Source: a gamma proteobacterium symbiont of Ctena orbiculata
GTDB taxonomy: Bacteria; Pseudomonadota; Gammaproteobacteria; Chromatiales; Chromatiaceae
Assembly: GCA_003058525.1 (NCBI GenBank)
Contig: QBVD01000061.1
Coordinates: 26,210 to 90,209, forward strand
Direction: 5' to 3'
DNA length: 64,000 bases
This document shows, piece after piece, positions 63,774 through 64,000 of this stretch. Both the position numbers and the translations under genes were made by a program. Each line of letters starts with the position of its first letter. The stretch's first letter is position 1. The notes under the pieces are model-generated. The model did not search any database. It was given only the letters and a program-made list of their open reading frames with translations, and had not been told where the DNA came from.

Positions 63774-64000
63774 TCAAAGCAAAACCATCTGATAAAGATC
63801 GTGTTGATATTTGCAGGGTGGATCACCTCTCAGTAGTGCCATCAGATCTCGTTTTTCAAACAGGTTGAGCTGTAATAATCGTAATATTTGCTGTGTGCTT
63901 TTTTGCAACTTCGATTGAAACTTGAGGAAGGCTAGAAGCAAATAGATACACAGCGCGATCCAGATCTGTGTCATGACCGCATTTTTACTGGTGCCCACAA
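63774..64000 (-). pseudogene. IS4-family transposase, C-terminal part (cut by the right edge)
   Basis: The minus-strand frame running off the right edge encodes the C-terminal 75 residues of an IS4-family DDE transposase: GTSKNAVMTQIWIALCIYLLLAFLKFQ followed by a basic helical tail ending at 63774. Whether the complete element lies beyond the window cannot be seen, so the pseudogene type is provisional. It bounds the polysaccharide locus on the right. Confidence 0.8.

Overview
The window reads as a chromosomal segment of a gammaproteobacterium. The gene neighbourhoods are typical of that class: fadE, ybbA-ybbP divergent from tesA, hspQ, YbaK, dnaX-ybaB-recR, sdhCDAB-sdhE and YceH. A fused 2-oxoacid:ferredoxin oxidoreductase, a DapL-type lysine pathway, a MglA-like GTPase/Roadblock operon and a sulfated-polysaccharide locus suggest an environmental or symbiotic lineage, possibly a Chromatiales-like sulfur oxidiser. 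That placement is inference; no rRNA or sulfur-oxidation gene is present to settle it. No tRNA, rRNA or CRISPR array was seen. One structural RNA, the 4.5S SRP RNA, is clear.

Layout. 1-3.2 kb: fadE (cut by the left edge) divergent from a TetR regulator, with a palindromic operator candidate between. 3.4-7 kb: two tandem spondin-domain secreted proteins, a DUF547 protein, a small duplicated-motif protein and a membrane-tethered thioredoxin. 7-11.7 kb: an overlapping operon of an OmpA-type lipoprotein, KorA, KorB and a ferritin-like protein. 13-17.4 kb: a MITE, the ybbP-ybbA ABC exporter, tesA and ffs. 17.4-23.6 kb: housekeeping and unknown genes, including hspQ, YbaK and a DAHP synthase. 23.7-29.8 kb: maeB and sdhCDAB-sdhE, central carbon metabolism. 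29.8-34 kb: a minus-strand group with a zinc-binding CZB protein, two Roadblock-type proteins, a COG2229-type small GTPase, a pseudo-receiver protein and a FimV/TPR-like protein. This is a signalling module reminiscent of actinobacterial conservons. 34.2-40.7 kb: dnaX-ybaB-recR, a second MITE, a HIT hydrolase, and a copper ATPase that carries an extra C-terminal CopZ-like domain. 41-50.7 kb: membrane and unknown genes, lysA-dapL with an ArsC-like gene, a lipase maturation factor homologue, YceH, an SDR and a third, decayed MITE. 51-64 kb: an exopolysaccharide region. It holds an AAA+ ATPase/OmpA fusion, APS kinase, an initiating sugar transferase, a Wzz/GumC-like protein, a CpsD-like kinase, a PAPS sulfotransferase, two GT2 glycosyltransferases and an O-antigen polymerase/ligase-like protein. 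It ends in a transposase cut by the right edge.

The most interesting observations are: (1) a three-copy, 269-296 bp MITE family with TA-type ends, one copy inserted exactly at the recR stop codon; (2) the copA gene with a strong internal Shine-Dalgarno and TTG start that could release a 68-residue CopZ chaperone; (3) the compact Roadblock/GTPase operon; (4) a transmembrane AAA+/acidic repeat/OmpA fusion at the head of the polysaccharide locus; (5) APS kinase plus sulfotransferase in that locus, implying a sulfated polymer.
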